Shown: piece by piece, positions 48,201-58,344 of the stretch
Numbering within the stretch: the first letter of the stretch is position 1
Layout: each line of letters starts with the position of its first letter
Assembly: GCA_903813345.2 (NCBI GenBank)
Contig: CAIIXF020000008.1
Coordinates: 11,869,278-11,933,277 of the forward strand
Source of the DNA: Owenia fusiformis
Taxonomy: Eukaryota > Annelida > Polychaeta > Sabellida > Oweniidae
Length of the DNA stretch: 64,000 nt
Direction: 5' to 3'
Position numbers and translations under genes: made by a program
The notes under the pieces: model-generated
What the model was told of the DNA's origin: nothing
The model's input: the letters and a program-made list of their open reading frames with translations, nothing else
The model's database searches: none

Positions 48201-51200
48201 GTTTGTCAATTCTTTAAGAAAATGGTACTCTCTGACCAGTCTACATCATTATAGGTATGTTATAAATCGTTTATGTCACTATCGTGGCACATATGCCCTC
48301 GGTTCTCAGAGATCAATGTCCCTCCCAAGGTCGGGCCATATATCACTGAGACCTCGGGCATATATGCCACGATAGTGACATAACCTCTAATTACTTAAGG
48401 AATCGTCCCAAGATTGCAACGTATATTTAAAGTGCCTGTTGTTTCAACTAATGATAGATTGAAAGTTTGTTTTATTTATTTGTGGTTTTGATTTTTTAAA
48501 TTGTTTCTTTGACGTCTGAGACACTCTATGTGTCAGTGCAAAATTGTTATTTTCCATGACCCCCCTGAATTCAAAATAGCCCTAGCTAGACTAAAGAATC
48601 AAACCTTTAGGACAAACACACATGTGGTCAAGTTCCTGGTTAGTTTCTCATATTTGAAATACGTTAGACTCATTAGAATTAATAGACTGAAAAGGAAAAT
48701 GATGCAAGTATAAATATTTGAAATGTTCATTTTTCATTTTAGGTGATGGAGTAAAAAACATTGTTTTATGGGCCTTAGCTTATCCAATAAAAATAGTGCT
48801 TTATTTTACTATCCCTGACTGTAGAAAAAAGCGGTGAGTATGGTAATCGAGATAAAAAACATTTATACAATATTCTACAATATTGCAGTTAACATCATTT
48901 TACTAGCATTAAAATTTACACAACGATTTGAAATAGACAACCACCTATAAACCGTGATTCATGTAAAAATATCTGACAGTGTGTATTTTTAGTCTTTTTA
49001 AGAGTCATGGAAATAGTGCTTTCAAAAAGGGAAATGACTATGCAACAGAGGGTGTAGAGAGGATGGGCTCATCGTTCATAACATGAATAATTACTGTTTT
49101 AAATTCCAGGTGGGAGAAATGGTTTATGGGAACATTTATAATGGCCATAATTTGGATAATGGGATTTTCCTACATAATGGTGTGGATGGTAAGATATAAA
49201 TATTCACAACCAACCTACAGGGTGTCCGGAAAGTAAAGATACAGACACTCTAATTTTAAGAGATTGGGTTTTTTTGTAAAGAAATTGCATCTACCAACTT
49301 TTATAACATATAGTCTAAACGTGTGAAAGTTACGGTTGTCATGGTTACGGTGGTCAGGGGTATGCGGAGCAGTTCACAACAGGTAAATCTATTGAAATTA
49401 GAGCATTTGTATATTTACTTTCCGGACACCCTGTAGATGTACAACCATATTGAAAGAATAAACAGCGCGCAGCTATAGCCGTGACACTTTTTTTGTATCA
49501 AAGGAGTGGTATTGATATGGAGAACTTTTTGAACACGCACTTCTCTTAAACCAGTCATCAAAACATTCTGAAAATTTTACACATCGTCAATTTAATGGTC
49601 ATCTTTTGAATGGTAACAATATAATTTGAAATATATATTTATACTTTCATCTATATTGTTTTAGAAAACACATCAAACACTTGTTTTGTTCTTGGTATCA
49701 TGTTTCCAGAGTGAAATGAAACATCTTTCCTGCGAACCTGATTGGAACAAAACGACATAAACACAACATGTTTAGGTCTCTCAATATTGTAATTGTACAA
49801 AGGAAATTTTGGTTGATTTTATCTATTTTGGGGGGGATTTTGTTTTAAGTTTTTGAATACTTTTTTAAAATCAATCAAAATTCCTTTGTATAACTATAAT
49901 ATTGAGAGGTCTAAAAACATGTTGTATATGCTATTTTGTTCCAACAAGGTTCGGAAAGACATTATTTTATTTCATTCTCAAGAATTGGCAGAAAGGAGCA
50001 AAAACAATTGCACTAAAAAAACAAAAAATGTTAAAACAGTTATGTAAAATATTTCTAAATAATTTTCGCGTTAAATTGTTGTCAATCAGTCAACATTACA
50101 TAAAATACCATGTCTTTTTACAGAATGTTTTTATTAATGATTGGTTTAAGAGAAAAACATTGTTGGATTCAGTTCTCCATATCGATACCAATCCTTTGAA
50201 AGCAACAACAGAAATATTAAATTAGATACCAGTCGATTTATATGTTCTATATGTCAATCCAGAATTTGTATTTGATTACAGGTTGTACTAATCGGTTTCA
50301 CACTGCATATACCTGACAGTATTATGGGCATCACATTTTTAGCAGCTGGTACCAGCATTCCCGATGCCATTTCTAGCGTGATAGTAGCCAAACAAGGTAC
50401 CTTATTTCTAGCATAGCAATAGCTGTATACAATTTACTTTTATTTCAAAATATTAATACTTTACAATAAAGTAAGTGATCTTACTCCAAACAAGACAACT
50501 TATTGTGGATTAGTAGCCAAATATGGCCAGTACATCAAAACTTGCTTGATTTTAGCATATTTATTATTGGCAGAATCTAATGTAGCGTTTTAGGACAAAT
50601 TGTATGTAATATTTTTAAATATGCAACACGTGCCATTTGATTAAATAATATTTTTCTCAAATTTGAATATACACAAACTTTTGAATTTAAAAATTGAAAG
50701 AAATTGTATCCTTTAAAATTTCACCAATTTAGAATATATTTAATTTAGGACAAGGCGACATGGCAGTGTCTAACACGATTGGCAGCAATGTGTTTGATGT
50801 TCTGGTTGGTCTCGCATTGCCATGGTTTCTTAAAACTGGCATGGTGAATGCAGGGTCATCAGTACGTAATAATAAAAATAATTTGATAATTTATAAATAA
50901 GGTAACACTGTTTTACATACATGCTAAGACTTGACACTTTGACAATTGTATCACTGTGAAAAAACAAACTTAATTTTGTATACAGTCAATCGTGATTCCT
51001 TATAATAGTCTATCACACAATAAATTATATTTGCTTTTTATATTCCAGGTTAGAATAAATAGTAATGGATTAGTAGTGTCCGTCATCTTACTCTTCCTCA
51101 CAGTTCTAATAACAGTAAGCTTGCGTTTCTACTATAACATATATATAGACCGATCAATGAAACCTGAGTTTATATTCACTCCGATCCTGTTTTACTATAT

Positions 51201-53202
51201 GATACCATTGGTGAATCTCACACTGTAGTCCATGGTATGATTTCCGAATATGAAGGATCCGTAGCACACTATAGCGCAGCAACATTTGAAGCAATATTTG
51301 ATAAGGTGCATATGTCTCGATTCTTTTAAAATACCATCTGCTGAAAAAATTTCCGGCTTTCGGGTCGAAAAATGTCTTTCATCACAAGGGGTCAAAAAAC
51401 GTTAATATATTGATTAGAACTTTTATACATTTTATAAGACACAGACTGTTATTCTAAGCATACAAACAGAATATAGATTATCATAATGCAAAAAATATAC
51501 TATAATTTTGCTGTAGATGTCGGTGTTTAATTAGTGTAATTACGCAAGTGTGATTTTCAGATTTTGTTTGAGTTTTCAAATATGAGCCAAGCAGATTCAA
51601 CAAAATTGTGTGGAATATATAGGTAATTTATAATTGGGAACATATTAGTTTTCCTACCATTTAAAACATTTTATTACTAGAATTTTCCATATAATCACAA
51701 GGGGTCAAACAACAAATTATTGTTAATATTTTATAACACATAATACAATAACAAATAGGTAAGATTTATATCAAATTAAATGTTACAGAGGTATTGGAAT
51801 GTTCATATATTCTAAAGGCATGTCTAATAATCAATTAGAGTCATATTCCTCGACGTTACTGCTGGCTATCATCAAGTTTTCTGATGGTTGTTTCTTCTTT
51901 GACCTTACCGCTGGATACAATCAAATTGTAGGAAGATAATGATAACAATTTTTCTCAATTATTCATGAATTCGACCAAGTCTTAATGGTTGTTTCATAAG
52001 CAATTGAGCTATGTCTAACTACGAGTATTAGAATTTTAGCGGTAGTCCCAATTAGTCAAGGACGAGCAATAGGCCATCCTTTATTGATAATGTTCACCGC
52101 GGAATAAGAGTCCATATCTCAAAACGTATCGAGACCCATTTTGTGAAAAATTAGCATAATTTAAGCATTTGTCATTCTAATATAAAAGTGATTCATTTGT
52201 AGCATTTTTTATCTTCTTAATATCTGAGAAACAATACAAAACGTCGATACACTGATTACATTATATTTTTTTGGTATTGATAAGAAAAATAACCTCAAAC
52301 TTATAGCTTGAAACCTATATCATATATTTAAAATCATTTTGTATTATTTTTTGTTGCATTGTGAACTCCAAATTGTGAAAAATTGGGATTTTATTTTTTG
52401 GTAACTTTTTGACCTCTGTTAATGGGAGACATAATTCAGCCTAAAAGCCGGAAGTATATTAAACGGTTATAATAAAAATTATTAGGGAACATATGTAGGT
52501 ATGTTAATGCAAGGTCAACTATCGCTGCGCTATAGTATGCTACTAGCTCCTTTAATAGACGTCCTAGAGATTTCATACCATGGACTACTGGACTCCTATG
52601 TTGACAAGGCAATGCGCGTGTGATAACATAAATGTAATTGTAGTCACACTCGTAAATTGATAATATGCTTTGAGAGGGATCGTACGATTTTTCCAAGGAG
52701 ATTCAACTTTGCAAGATTAATTTTTTCATGAGAAAACAAAGCGTAGCGCATTCCATAGCATAGGGGCACTCATTTAGTAATATATTTGTAAATTTTCTCG
52801 TAAAAAGTAAATCTTTAAGATTTGTTAATTTTCTTGCAAATATAAAGTACGACCCCCTCCCTTCCTCCATGCATTTTGTTGTTTGATGATTCTTACGGTA
52901 TGTTATCTAAAATGACAGTGACATAATAAAATTTCAAACTAATCTGGAAAAGCAGAATTTAGATGTCAGACTTCTGTAGTCATGTTATTTTGATTTTAGA
53001 TATAAATCCAGATTGTTAAAATAGGCTAATTCAATATTTTCATTCTCTTTTGTAGATTGGTGCTATTAATTTTACCGGATGGACATTAAACAGACGTTTG
53101 GGCATAGTGTGTATGGTGTCATACACAATTTTCTTAATTTTTTCAATTTTAACTGAATTTAACGTGTTTGGCTATGTGAATGCACCAATGTGCCTTGAAT
53201 GA
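30160..53202 (+). CDS. SLC24A: K+-dependent Na+/Ca2+ exchanger, SLC24A (NCKX3/4/5-type), 17 exons, 617 aa
   Basis: Join 30160-30262, 34446-34595, 41450-41601, 42887-42971, 43580-43683, 44747-44821, 45917-45996, 46548-46675, 47147-47249, 47380-47583, 47741-47799, 48743-48833, 49110-49188, 50282-50396, 50749-50861, 51049-51114, 53056-53202. All introns are GT..AG and every phase joins; total 1854 nt. The family moves Ca2+ and K+ out against Na+ entry across plasma or intracellular membranes. Residues 13-28 form a signal or first membrane segment; 35-84 are a short glycosylatable ectodomain (NGT, NVS). The alpha-1 repeat has [17 protein letters not shown] with E157; the alpha-2 repeat has GTSIPD (D499) and GSNVFD (D526), the aspartate that gives K+ dependence in NCKX2. 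A long cytoplasmic loop (~250-430) separates the two halves. HGDVGVGT-like text ([18 protein letters not shown]) places it nearer NCKX3/4/5 than NCKX1/2. Confidence 0.93.
30449..30750. mobile_element. 300-bp foldback in SLC24A intron 1
   Basis: AAGGATTGGCTCCCAGG at the left end is mirrored by CTGGGAGCCAATCCTCCTT at the right. No ORF. Confidence 0.6.
30751..34445 (+). other. remainder of SLC24A intron 1
   Basis: Mostly unique. Holds a repeat at 32110-32400 and a G/C-rich fragment at 33325-33360 (GGGGTTCGGGGCCGG..CCCCCCGGG). No exon recognised. Confidence 0.45.
32110..32400. repeat. interspersed repeat, GGCTGTCAATTTATAACAA family, intron 1 copy
   Basis: Starts GGAAACGCGTCGAGTATTTT and ends with GATGGCTGTCAATTTATAAC; shares both ends with 43010-43310. 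Confidence 0.6.
34446..34595 (+). CDS. SLC24A: SLC24A exon 2
   Basis: Residues 35-84, a Ser/Thr-rich ectodomain with two N-glycosylation sequons. Acceptor TTATTTTAG, donor GTAATA; phase 1 on both sides, so the exon could be skipped without a frameshift. Confidence 0.85.
35874..36553. mobile_element. 680-bp foldback in SLC24A intron 2 (copy 1)
   Basis: AAAGGATGGGTATCGATATGG-type terminus at the left, CCATATCGATACCAATCCTTT at the right; the halves are complementary around TTTCCGAACCT..CAAGGTTCGGAAAG. Clearly homologous in the same order to 49500-50198. Confidence 0.75.
36554..38990 (+). other. part of SLC24A intron 2, no feature identified
   Basis: AT-rich, apparently unique; a short palindrome TATTACCATAAGTGGTAATA lies at ~38176. 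Short open frames here lack splice sites or recognisable content. Confidence 0.35.
38998..39174. mobile_element. pogo/Tigger-like MITE
   Basis: Flanked by TA. Termini CAGTAAAACCTGT and ACAAGTTTTACTG; inside is a run of TAGTGAACACC units. CAGT..ACTG ends with a TA target are typical of pogo-like Tc1/mariner elements. Confidence 0.75.
40287..41159. mobile_element. 873-bp TA-flanked foldback in SLC24A intron 2
   Basis: CACTCCCCTCCATAAGTTTG and its complement at the ends, each next to TA; the arms stay complementary for about 250 bp (AATTGATGATAAATTTGA, CCATTTCCCATTGG). Likely a non-autonomous Tc1/mariner element. Confidence 0.8.
41450..41601 (+). CDS. SLC24A: SLC24A exon 3
   Basis: Residues 85-135: [20 protein letters not shown] and the first exchanger helix ending [16 protein letters not shown]. 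Acceptor CTATTTCAG, donor GTAAGT, phase 0 exit. Confidence 0.95.
41662..42560 (-). mobile_element. mariner-type transposon remnant in SLC24A intron 3
   Basis: Left end TA then CAGGGTGTC; long imperfect inverted termini. The minus strand carries frameshifted transposase pieces: [36 protein letters not shown], the D..D catalytic neighbourhood of IS630/Tc1/mariner enzymes. The right extremity is truncated (ends near CGGTCCTGTC). Inactive. Confidence 0.8.
42887..42971 (+). CDS. SLC24A: SLC24A exon 4 (alpha-1 repeat, first part)
   Basis: Residues 136-163, [20 protein letters not shown] followed by PELFTSVI. Includes ion-binding E157. Donor GTAAAG, phase 1. Confidence 0.95.
43010..43310. repeat. 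interspersed repeat, GGCTGTCAATTTATAACAA family, intron 4 copy
   Basis: Starts GTGGAAACGTGTACAATATT and ends GATGGCTGTCAATTTATAAC; the middle shares ATTACAAATTGACACC with the 32110-32400 copy. The start also resembles the ends of the foldback at 60910-61897. Confidence 0.6.
43580..43683 (+). CDS. SLC24A: SLC24A exon 5 (alpha-1 repeat, second part)
   Basis: Residues 164-198, [20 protein letters not shown] then [15 protein letters not shown]. The frame-preserving acceptor is the weak TTAAG at 43579; a duplicate acceptor lies 25 bases upstream. Confidence 0.93.
44747..44821 (+). CDS. SLC24A: SLC24A exon 6
   Basis: Residues 199-223, [20 protein letters not shown] then ITLIA; membrane helix. Phase 0 on both sides. 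Confidence 0.95.
44870..45540. repeat. 166-bp tandem repeat in SLC24A intron 6
   Basis: ATGTTCCAATTGCATTTTCT recurs at 44961, 45127 and 45293, an exact 166-bp period, with partial units on both sides. About four units. Confidence 0.9.
45917..45996 (+). CDS. SLC24A: SLC24A exon 7
   Basis: Residues 224-249, [20 protein letters not shown] then LYIVTM. Donor GTGAGT, phase 2. Confidence 0.95.
46548..46675 (+). CDS. SLC24A: SLC24A exon 8
   Basis: Residues 250-292, start of the cytoplasmic loop: [14 protein letters not shown], then a Pro- and charge-rich stretch. Confidence 0.92.
47147..47249 (+). CDS. SLC24A: SLC24A exon 9
   Basis: Residues 293-326, [17 protein letters not shown] then [21 protein letters not shown] is a possible basophilic-kinase site in the loop (inference). 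Confidence 0.9.
47380..47583 (+). CDS. SLC24A: SLC24A exon 10
   Basis: Residues 327-394, [20 protein letters not shown] then [17 protein letters not shown], a loop motif shared by NCKX3/4/5. A different open frame over the same bases is fortuitous. Confidence 0.9.
47741..47799 (+). CDS. SLC24A: SLC24A exon 11
   Basis: Residues 395-414, acidic [19 protein letters not shown]. Two in-phase donors six bases apart (after 47793, GTAAAA; after 47799, GTAAGA); the second is nearer consensus. Confidence 0.75.
48271..48382. mobile_element. 112-bp palindromic MITE in SLC24A intron 11
   Basis: TTATGTCACTATCGTGGCA at the left and its exact complement at the right, continuing into TATGCCC(T/G)CGG words. 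Confidence 0.7.
48743..48833 (+). CDS. SLC24A: SLC24A exon 12
   Basis: Residues 415-444, helix [20 protein letters not shown] then RKK. Acceptor TTCATTTTAG, donor GTGAGT. Confidence 0.93.
49110..49188 (+). CDS. SLC24A: SLC24A exon 13
   Basis: Residues 445-471, [20 protein letters not shown] then YIMVWM; membrane helix. Donor GTAAGA, phase 0. Confidence 0.95.
49218..49433. mobile_element. 216-bp TA-flanked MITE in SLC24A intron 13
   Basis: CAGGGTGTCCGGAAAGTAAA and its near-complement at the ends next to TA. Part of the core (GGTTGTCATGGTTACGGTGG..GGGTATGCGGAGCAG) recurs degraded at 63315-63360. Confidence 0.8.
49500..50198. mobile_element. 700-bp foldback in SLC24A intron 13 (copy 2)
   Basis: Same family as 35874-36553, with GGTATTGATATGG and CCATATCGATACCAATCCTTT ends. 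The open frames inside are repeat-derived. Confidence 0.75.
50282..50396 (+). CDS. SLC24A: SLC24A exon 14 (alpha-2 repeat, first part)
   Basis: Residues 472-509, with [20 protein letters not shown] then ISSVIVAKQ. Includes D499. Confidence 0.95.
50749..50861 (+). CDS. SLC24A: SLC24A exon 15 (alpha-2 repeat, second part)
   Basis: Residues 510-547, [21 protein letters not shown]526 matches the K+-binding aspartate. Donor GTACGT. Confidence 0.95.
51049..51114 (+). CDS. SLC24A: SLC24A exon 16
   Basis: Residues 548-569, [20 protein letters not shown] then IT. Phase 0 on both sides. Confidence 0.95.
51225..52588. mobile_element. 1.36-kb foldback in SLC24A intron 16
   Basis: GTAGTCCATGGTATGA at the left end is mirrored by TCATACCATGGACTAC at the right, with further complementarity around ACTATAGCGCAGC. 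No ORF. A further fragment of the 7665-8479 family follows at 52730-52890. Confidence 0.65.
53056..53202 (+). CDS. SLC24A: SLC24A exon 17 (terminal)
   Basis: Residues 570-617 and [23 protein letters not shown], a last helix, and the family C-terminus [15 protein letters not shown]. Confidence 0.95.
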   Translation: MGAINFTGWTLNRRLGIVCMVSYTIFLIFSILTEFNVFGYVNAPMCLE

Positions 53203-54300
53203 TATGTTCCAATATCTAAATTACTACAGCTGACATTCTGTAATTGAACAATATCTTTCCAACTGAAACTCTGAGTGCTAAGACAATACAAAACAATTGA
53301 CTGAATACTAGGATTAAATCATTGTATGTGTGAGGCTCTAACCATGCAAACTATTAGCGGACGTATTTGTGCGAATGGTTAACATAAAATTAATATCGCA
53401 AAAATGGAATCGTTTTTATTCATAGTTTATTTCAAATATTCAATTTTTACATAGAAGTAGTTTCCCACACATTTTAAAAACTTTGATCTTGGCTGAGAAA
53501 TATTCTAAAAGCCTTTCTGTTCATAACATTAATTGGATGTCACCAAATTGCTACTCTACCGACATCTATATCATCATTAGATATAGATTATAAGATTCAT
53601 ATATGTTTAGGTGTAAAATATAGTATGTTGTTATACATGCATAGAACATGTACCTACATGATGTTGCAATTGTACTTTTACTGTAGTATGATGTGGAAAT
53701 ATAAAGTATATATATGTAATATTGTTTACCTCTGCGTTCAGTTTAATTGTAATAACTAAGACTGTTTTTTGTATGCCCGCGGTGCTAGTGAATTACGTTA
53801 AGTTTTAATGAGGTTTCTCCCGGGGTATCACTATAAAGAACACTAAGCCCTACAGTGGTCATTACATGCTCATGTGTTTTCAACAAAAAAGCTCAGTTGA
53901 GTGCACTAAAACTCACATAATTATTTTGAAAGACATCAGGGATTATTGCAATCGAACTCCTGTGGAAATAAGAGTAGGGAGATTCAAGAACGGATGGCAC
54001 TGCAATAAACTACATCCTCCGATCACAGAGCTTCAAAATCCAGAATATCTTATTTCTTTTTACTGGCAAGAATGAGGTACTGCTTATGGAAACCTGCATA
54101 GGCTGATGAATAAACTATTTCTCTTGAGATTCGAAAGGACATCGGGAAGGATAGTTTCACAGTGTTTTAGTTTATCCTCGAACGAATCTCATGTATTTTC
54201 TGATAACTTCCTTTTTGCTCTTTTATTACTCTTTCTTTTTTAACGGCGCATTTATTAAAGGAGGAGGGGAAGTACCAAAATACATTTCGAACAGTCATAT
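53203..54300 (+). other. SLC24A 3' UTR and downstream flank
   Basis: No further exon. AATATAAAG at ~53698 and AATAAA at ~54004 are the nearest candidate polyadenylation signals; neither can be confirmed. Confidence 0.35.
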
Positions 54301-54305
54301 GTTGG

Positions 54306-54834
54306 ATTTTGGCTATTTTCTAGGGATTTAAACAGGTGCATATTTTAGACCAATACATTATCTCCAGGAAAAGCACTCCTGATTTTCAAGCCCTTCCACC
54401 CCTGCTTTTTCTTTTTGTTGCATCAATATGTTGCGTTTTAAGACACATCGAATTCCTTTAAAGGAATAAGTAATTCCTCTTAGATAAAGTGGAAAACAAT
54501 ATATCCCATGTTATTTTACCACAGGGAAAAGTCGTGCGATCCATTGCTTTCTGGTAATTTTGGTCTCTAAACCCCTGAAGGAATTACTTATTCCTTTTAA
54601 AGGGGTTGTTTGTCAAAATGCAAAATATTGATGCAACAAAAATTGAAAAGCAGGGATGGAATTAAGGGGTTGAAAATCAGGACAACAATTCAGAAAAACA
54701 TGTGAGTGGGTTGTTTGCATCTTCCCTCTCTCGAAGTCGAACATATTTTATCATCCCTAGGAGTGGTTTTCGAATTTCCTGGAGTTAGTGCATTGGACTA
54801 ACATATGCACCTGTTTAAATCCTCAGAAAATAGC
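54306..54834. repeat. 530-bp foldback
   Basis: TTGGCTATTTTCTAGGGATTTA at the left is mirrored by AAATCCTCAGAAAATAGCCAA at the right; further pairs include CAGGTGCATAT and AATTCCTTTAAAGGAATAAG. Confidence 0.65.
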
Positions 54835-54870
54835 CAAATAATATTAGGCGCATAGTTTGGGAAATACTAT

Positions 54871-54938
54871 AAGTTATTGAATGATTTAAAGTGCAATACA
54901 GAATGTATCCTGTATTGCACTTCAAATCATTCTATAAC
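54871..54938. repeat. short hairpin
   Basis: AGTGCAATACAG and CTGTATTGCACT, with flanking ATGATTT/AAATCAT pairing. Confidence 0.75.
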
Positions 54939-55109
54939 GTTTTTATCGTGTGGTCCTCTGTATTGTTACTGAGAATATTCCCTCCGTATCAATATTTTCT
55001 GTATTGCGACGGAGATGATCAATGAAGACAATCTCAGTAGTAATACAGATTGGTACAGCACAAGAACTGACCAATCAGAAGGTTTCATTTTACAGATCAT
55101 ACGATAAAT

Positions 55110-55262
55110 ACAGAATATCACATCATTTTGAGTGATATCATTTTTATCGCTGAGTTGATATCAAATATCAACTCGAGTGAGCGAAGCGAATGAGTGTTGA
55201 TATTTGATATCTACGAGGCGATAAAATGATATCACGAGAAATTATGTGATATTGGGTTTATC
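55110..55262. repeat. palindrome rich in GATATCA
   Basis: Nested complementary words: ATATCACAT/ATGTGATAT, GTTGATATCAAATATCAAC, GAGCGAAGCG; GATATC-type words continue to ~55480. Confidence 0.65.
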
Positions 55263-55575
55263 CCATGGTTACAATCATATTGTGATGTTCTGATCCAATT
55301 TCCAGGACATTGGCAGACAATATTAGAATATTAGAATATCAGTGGCGCGAAATGCAAATGTGATATCACACGGATATGCGTGAGATAAACGATATCACAC
55401 GCTATGAGTTTGATAAACGATTTTCTGGAAAATATCACACGGATTTCAATAATATCAGAAATATCAATAGCTGTTATTGTACAGATAACACATTAATCGT
55501 GGGATAAATGTGAATATAGGCGCGCAGTTTGACAGGAAAAAAGTTTAAATCACGTTTATGGCGTATTATATTTAA

Positions 55576-55678
55576 GGAATAAATAATGATAGGCCATTCA
55601 ATATGGTGAAATTCAGCAACATTCTGTCCAACGAGTGCTGAATTTCACCATATTGAATGGCCTATCATTATTTATTCC
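55576..55678. repeat. perfect 43-bp inverted repeat, 17-base loop
   Basis: Arms 55576-55618 and 55636-55678 are exact complements, containing GGCCATTCAATATGGTG. Probably a young palindromic MITE. Confidence 0.9.
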
Positions 55679-56129
55679 GATTCAAACATAAAAATTAGTG
55701 AAAGCCGTGTCTGTGGAACGGGCATGAAGGAAGAATACGCATGCTGTCAAGATTCTGAAGTCGGCCGGAAAAATTTTAGAATTTGTTTGGGCTGTTCTAT
55801 TTTACTCACCGTTTTAGATTTTATACGGTGTATGCAAACATGGGTCAGCCATAGTTAAATAGTTACAGTAGTTACGGAGGGAGTAAAAAAGAACAGCTAT
55901 CCCCGGACAGAGCCCCAGATGTGCAGCTGAGATGTGACGTCACTCAAAACAATGCAAATTGCAGATTGAATAGAGCATGGTCGTGCATCTATGGAGAATT
56001 AGAGAACGTTCTATATTGGCTATGCTGCATTCTGATTGGTTGAGAAATTCGAATAGAGCACGGTCATGTTTGAATATCGTTTTGAACACAAACGCTGCTA
56101 TCCAGCATACACATACACAGTGGCTGAAT

Positions 56130-56345
56130 AAGCGGCAAATGACGATAAAAAGACATAAATCATCCCACCCCATATCATTTGCACTCAGTGTAATAAAGAA
56201 AGTTGGATGGCCATTTTGCTTTATGAGAGCTAAAAGATCTAATTTGGTAGCATTCCAATATGCTGGTGTACCACGATTACTCCTCATAAAAGAGTAACAG
56301 TGTTTTGGATAATTGGGATTTTCCAAAACATTATTTTTCAAGTCT
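56130..56345 (-). pseudogene. Helitron helicase-like fragment
   Basis: The minus strand reads NPNYPKHCYSFMRSNRGTPA, then YWNATKLDLLALIKQNGHPT and FFITLSANDMGWDDL. This is the N-terminal domain of Helitron Rep/helicase proteins (pattern RGSPxYW..DLxAxxxxxGxPTFFxTLSxA). No HUH or helicase motifs follow. Confidence 0.75.
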
Positions 56346-56935
56346 TGAAAACAGCCAAGAGAAAATTTCAGTGCAAATGTTAATGTAAATTTTGAATACA
56401 GAAGCTGCTTAAGACCCTTATATTGAGAAAACTAACATGGGAAATTAAATTGAGCACTATGAGTAAAAAATTAAGTCCATCTTCACAGAATGGTACTATC
56501 TTAAGAACGAGACTAACCTTGTGTTTTTCGTATTTTGGCTCATTTTGGGAGTCGCGTCCTCCCCGTCTTCCGTTTTGAAATATGCGAGCAGTTTGTCAGA
56601 GTTTCAAACTGCGTGCCAAGTAGGCGCGCAGATTGACAAATTATTCGTACAACAAACAGTCACTCGAGAATCAAATCCTAATTTATTAACACATATTGTA
56701 CAGAGTGGGCCAAAACGTCCATATGTTTTTATTCTGCGATAATACATTTATTTTTAAGAGAACGCCATGCTGACCTCCGAAAAGGTTTTTATCATAGATA
56801 AGAAATTGGTATGGCAATTCGAAAAATATAATAAAAAGGGTAGGTTCACCGATTACTTTTTTCATAAGAAGCTTCTGAATATAATGTAGGTATGACGTTA
56901 TCCTCATTTGAATATCTGAGGCGGCATTTATTTTA

Positions 56936-58344
56936 GCACGCCTAAACATCGACAAGGTACAGTGACAAAGTATACCGTAGTACACTTTAGATGTACGATG
57001 TCACTATTTAACCGATTTGAAGCAAAGACAATGATGTAGGTTTGATGTAGGTTTTCAAAAAATAATCTGAGGAATGCATTAAGGATTTCATGTTTGATTT
57101 TTTATGTATTCGTTTAGGAAGACATTTAACAATCTAATAACGTTAACAGATTTTGGAACAGTGCTCGATTTTTTCCGTAGTCAATCTACCCATATAATTG
57201 GTCGGTTGGAAAATGTTGTGTTTTAACATATTTCCTTTGATCATTTCCTCCATTGTCGTCTAAAAGTGTCGAAGATTTTTATGAGAATATGTTTCTTTAA
57301 ACAGCACAAGTCAGTTGAAGATTTATTAAGTATTAACATTTTGGCTATAATTTAAAAAATCATAAGTGTATGTTGTCAACTCGAATGTACGTTGTCCCAT
57401 TGAACTTACTCAATTCACAGTTAACCCTAATGCAGACAACGTATTTAACAGAACAATAACAGAATTACTTCAATTCGATTGAACTATTGAAAGTTTCAAG
57501 ATATATCATTAACGGGATTTTAAAAAGTCATTTTCAATAATTATAAGCTAGTTAAGATCAGTAGATCTATCTATCAATTTAACTAACAAAACGTAAGGTG
57601 CAGACGCCAAATAATCAAACAGGCTGGAAGGAGACTCTGTGGCAGTGCTAGTCTTCAACATATTCTATTCCGAGACACTGGATGGGAGTTTGGGTTCGAA
57701 GCTTACACCAAGTGGGCAAAAATTAACCACCACAACAACAATACTTTCATAAAATGAAAAAGCAAAAAGGATACTTGAACATGCGTTAAAGATCACTTGT
57801 AAGTCATAAAAACCTTAATGAATTTTGAAATGAAATCATTTCATTGTTTAATATTACGTATATTCCATTTTCAATTACAGGGACAACGTACATTCGAGTT
57901 GACAACGCACATATCTGATTTTTTTAAATTACAATAAATGCTTAAATATTTATTAATCTCTAAATTGTGTAGTATAGAAAAACATATTCTCATAAAAATA
58001 ATCGACACTCTCAGGCAACAGGGGAAAAAATGATCAAAGGGATTGTGAAAAAAACAACATTTTCCAACCGATAACTTTTCGTTGGTAGAATGACTACGAA
58101 AAAAATCGAGCACTGTTCGAAAATCTTTTAACGTTATTGGAAAGTTAAATGTCTTCCTAAACGAATTCACACAAAATTAAACATGAAATCTTTCAAGTAT
58201 TCCCAAGATTACTTTTTTAAAACCTACATCACACCTGCATCATTGTCTTTGCTAAAAAACGGTTAAATAGTGACATCGTACATCTAAAGTGTACTATGGT
58301 ATAATTTGTCTCTGTACCTTGTCGATGGGTTAGGCGTGTTTAGA
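56936..58344. repeat. 1.4-kb inverted repeat
   Basis: GCACGCCTAAACATCGACAAGG at the left pairs with CCTTGTCGATGGGTTAGGCGTG at the right. Arms of about 460 bp (56936-57396, 57880-58344) stay complementary, for example CACTTTAGATGTACGATGTC and CATTCGAGTTGACAAC. A non-coding spacer separates them. Confidence 0.75.
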
